Origin: Desulfonispora thiosulfatigenes DSM 11270
Lineage (GTDB): Bacteria; Bacillota; Peptococcia; Peptococcales; Desulfonisporaceae
NCBI RefSeq assembly: GCF_900176035.1
Contig: NZ_FWWT01000022.1
Span: forward strand, 1 to 64,000
Reading direction: 5' to 3'
Length of the DNA: 64,000 bases
Positions 63,113 through 64,000 of the stretch are shown in pieces. Each line of letters begins with the position of its first letter. Position 1 is the first letter of the stretch. The position numbers and the translations under genes are program-made. The notes beneath the pieces are model-generated. The model was not told where the DNA came from. It was given only the letters and a program-made list of their open reading frames with translations, and did no database searches.

Positions 63113-64000
63113 TTGCTAAAAAAGAGAGTAGTAATAACCGGATTAGGAATAGTATCCCCAGTAGGAACAGGAAAAGAAAAGTTTTGGACTAATTTAATAA
63201 ATGGACAATCAGGAATAGGTCCAATAACTAAATTTGATGCTTCAGAAGTGTCTAGTAAAATTGCTGGAGAAGTAGATGATTTTGAAGTTACTGATTTTAT
63301 CGATAAAAAAGAAGCTCGGAGAATGGACTTATTTACCCAATATGCAGTTGGTGCATCGTTAATGGCTCTTGAGGATAGTAAATTAGATATGAATACTATG
63401 GATCCTCATAAGGTTGGTGTAGTTCTAGGTTCAGGTGTAGGTGGTATAGGTACCTTAGAAGAGCAGTGTAATGTTTTAGCTGAAAAAGGTTCAAGAAGAG
63501 TAAGCCCATTAATGGTTCCGATGATGATAATTAATATGGCTGCTGGTCAAGTAGGTATATCAATAGGGGCTAAAGGACCAAACCTTAGTGTAGTTAGTGC
63601 ATGTGCTTCTGGAACTCATGCAGTTGGAGATGCTTTTAAGTTAATTCAAAGAGGCGATGCAGAAGTAGTATTTACAGGTGGGTCAGAAGCTTCAATAACC
63701 CCACTTGCAGTTTCAGGATTTTGTTCAATGAAAGCCTTATCAAAACGTAATGATGACCCAACTAAAGCTAGTAGACCTTTTGATAAAGATAGAGATGGGT
63801 TTGTAATTGCAGAAGGTTCTGTAGTTTTAGTTTTAGAAAGCTTAGAACATGCTTTAGAAAGAAAAGCAGAAATTTATGCTGAAGTTTTAGGATATGGATT
63901 AACCTGTGATGCTCACCATATTACTGCCCCATCCCCAGATGGTGAAGGCGCAGCAAGATCTATGGAAATGGCGATAAAAGATGCAGGATTAACACCAGAA
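63113..64000 (+). CDS. fabF: beta-ketoacyl-ACP synthase II, partial
   Basis: The first 296 codons of FabF; the rest is beyond the right edge. TTG 63113 has an AGAGGTG site and gives LKKRVVITGLGIVSPVGTG. The catalytic Cys is in VVSACASGTHA, and DRDGFVIAEGSVVLVLE is conserved. It carries out the chain-elongating condensation with malonyl-ACP. No stop or frameshift within the visible part. Confidence 0.96.
   Translation, partial: MLKKRVVITGLGIVSPVGTGKEKFWTNLINGQSGIGPITKFDASEVSSKIAGEVDDFEVTDFIDKKEARRMDLFTQYAVGASLMALEDSKLDMNTMDPHKVGVVLGSGVGGIGTLEEQCNVLAEKGSRRVSPLMVPMMIINMAAGQVGISIGAKGPNLSVVSACASGTHAVGDAFKLIQRGDAEVVFTGGSEASITPLAVSGFCSMKALSKRNDDPTKASRPFDKDRDGFVIAEGSVVLVLESLEHALERKAEIYAEVLGYGLTCDAHHITAPSPDGEGAARSMEMAIKDAGLTPE

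Overview
The window is a stretch of chromosome from a low-G+C (roughly one third G+C by eye), endospore-forming, anaerobic Firmicute of the class Clostridia. Sporulation genes (alpha/beta SASPs, gpr, ylbJ, a YteA-type protein), ferredoxin-dependent 2-keto acid metabolism (iorAB), a sodium-pumping biotin decarboxylase and the classic clostridial housekeeping order support this. The species cannot be named from the sequence. Nearly all of it is ordinary chromosomal backbone; the only clear mobile DNA is the end of an IS3-family element at the left edge.

Layout. 1-497: end of an IS3/IS150-like element. 587-1474: a radical SAM protein. 1878-5498: paaK-iorA-iorB, an aryl-acid fermentation operon. 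5598-9098: DUF2935 protein, ACT plus PFL-family pair, YteA-like zinc-finger protein. 9182-11087: lspA-rluD-pyrR. 11126-14047: two tandem LysR paralogues and a small thioredoxin-reductase-like flavoprotein that lacks the usual NADPH-binding motifs. 14044-18723: rqcH (minus) and a Ca2+-type P-ATPase. 18782-24053: dapF-yicC, remA-gmk-rpoZ-coaBC-metK. 24253-37907: a long, tightly packed run, priA-def-fmt-DUF116-Zn peptidase-rsmB-rlmN-FHA-like-PP2C-ftsW-prkC-rsgA-rpe, joining translation maturation to a Ser/Thr kinase/phosphatase and a cell-wall polymerase. 37983-40931: ribU-like ECF S component, hslO, rpmB (minus), birA. 41157-46239: an SLC13 transporter and a four-gene Na+-translocating (methyl)malonyl-CoA decarboxylase operon. 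46334-50719: recG, three SASP genes, and gpr, the protease that degrades SASPs. 50966-55618: rsmD, a coiled-coil protein, ylbJ and tmcAL (minus), pta. 55722-64000: yceD-rpmF, then fapR-plsX-fabH-fabK-fabD-fabG-acpP, a second FabK-like gene and the start of fabF, which runs off the right edge.

How the parts fit. iorAB and paaK can oxidise arylpyruvates and handle the aryl-CoA or aryl acid. The decarboxylase can store decarboxylation energy as a Na+ gradient, and birA can biotinylate its carrier subunit. The type II fatty-acid cluster carries its own malonyl-CoA-sensing repressor, FapR. A FapR-like operator sits on the fapR promoter, and two similar sites lie in the decarboxylase promoter region.

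Points most worth a second look: a probable non-canonical ATC (or ATA) start of rsgA; the flavoprotein without NADPH motifs; FapR-like sites ahead of the decarboxylase; two convergent gene pairs whose stop codons overlap inside a palindromic terminator, so that both proteins end in the same residues; a doubled SASP gene with a mosaic identity pattern; and a pair of large hairpins between metK and priA. I did not find a CRISPR array, prophage, rRNA or tRNA gene, or a convincing wholly new system.
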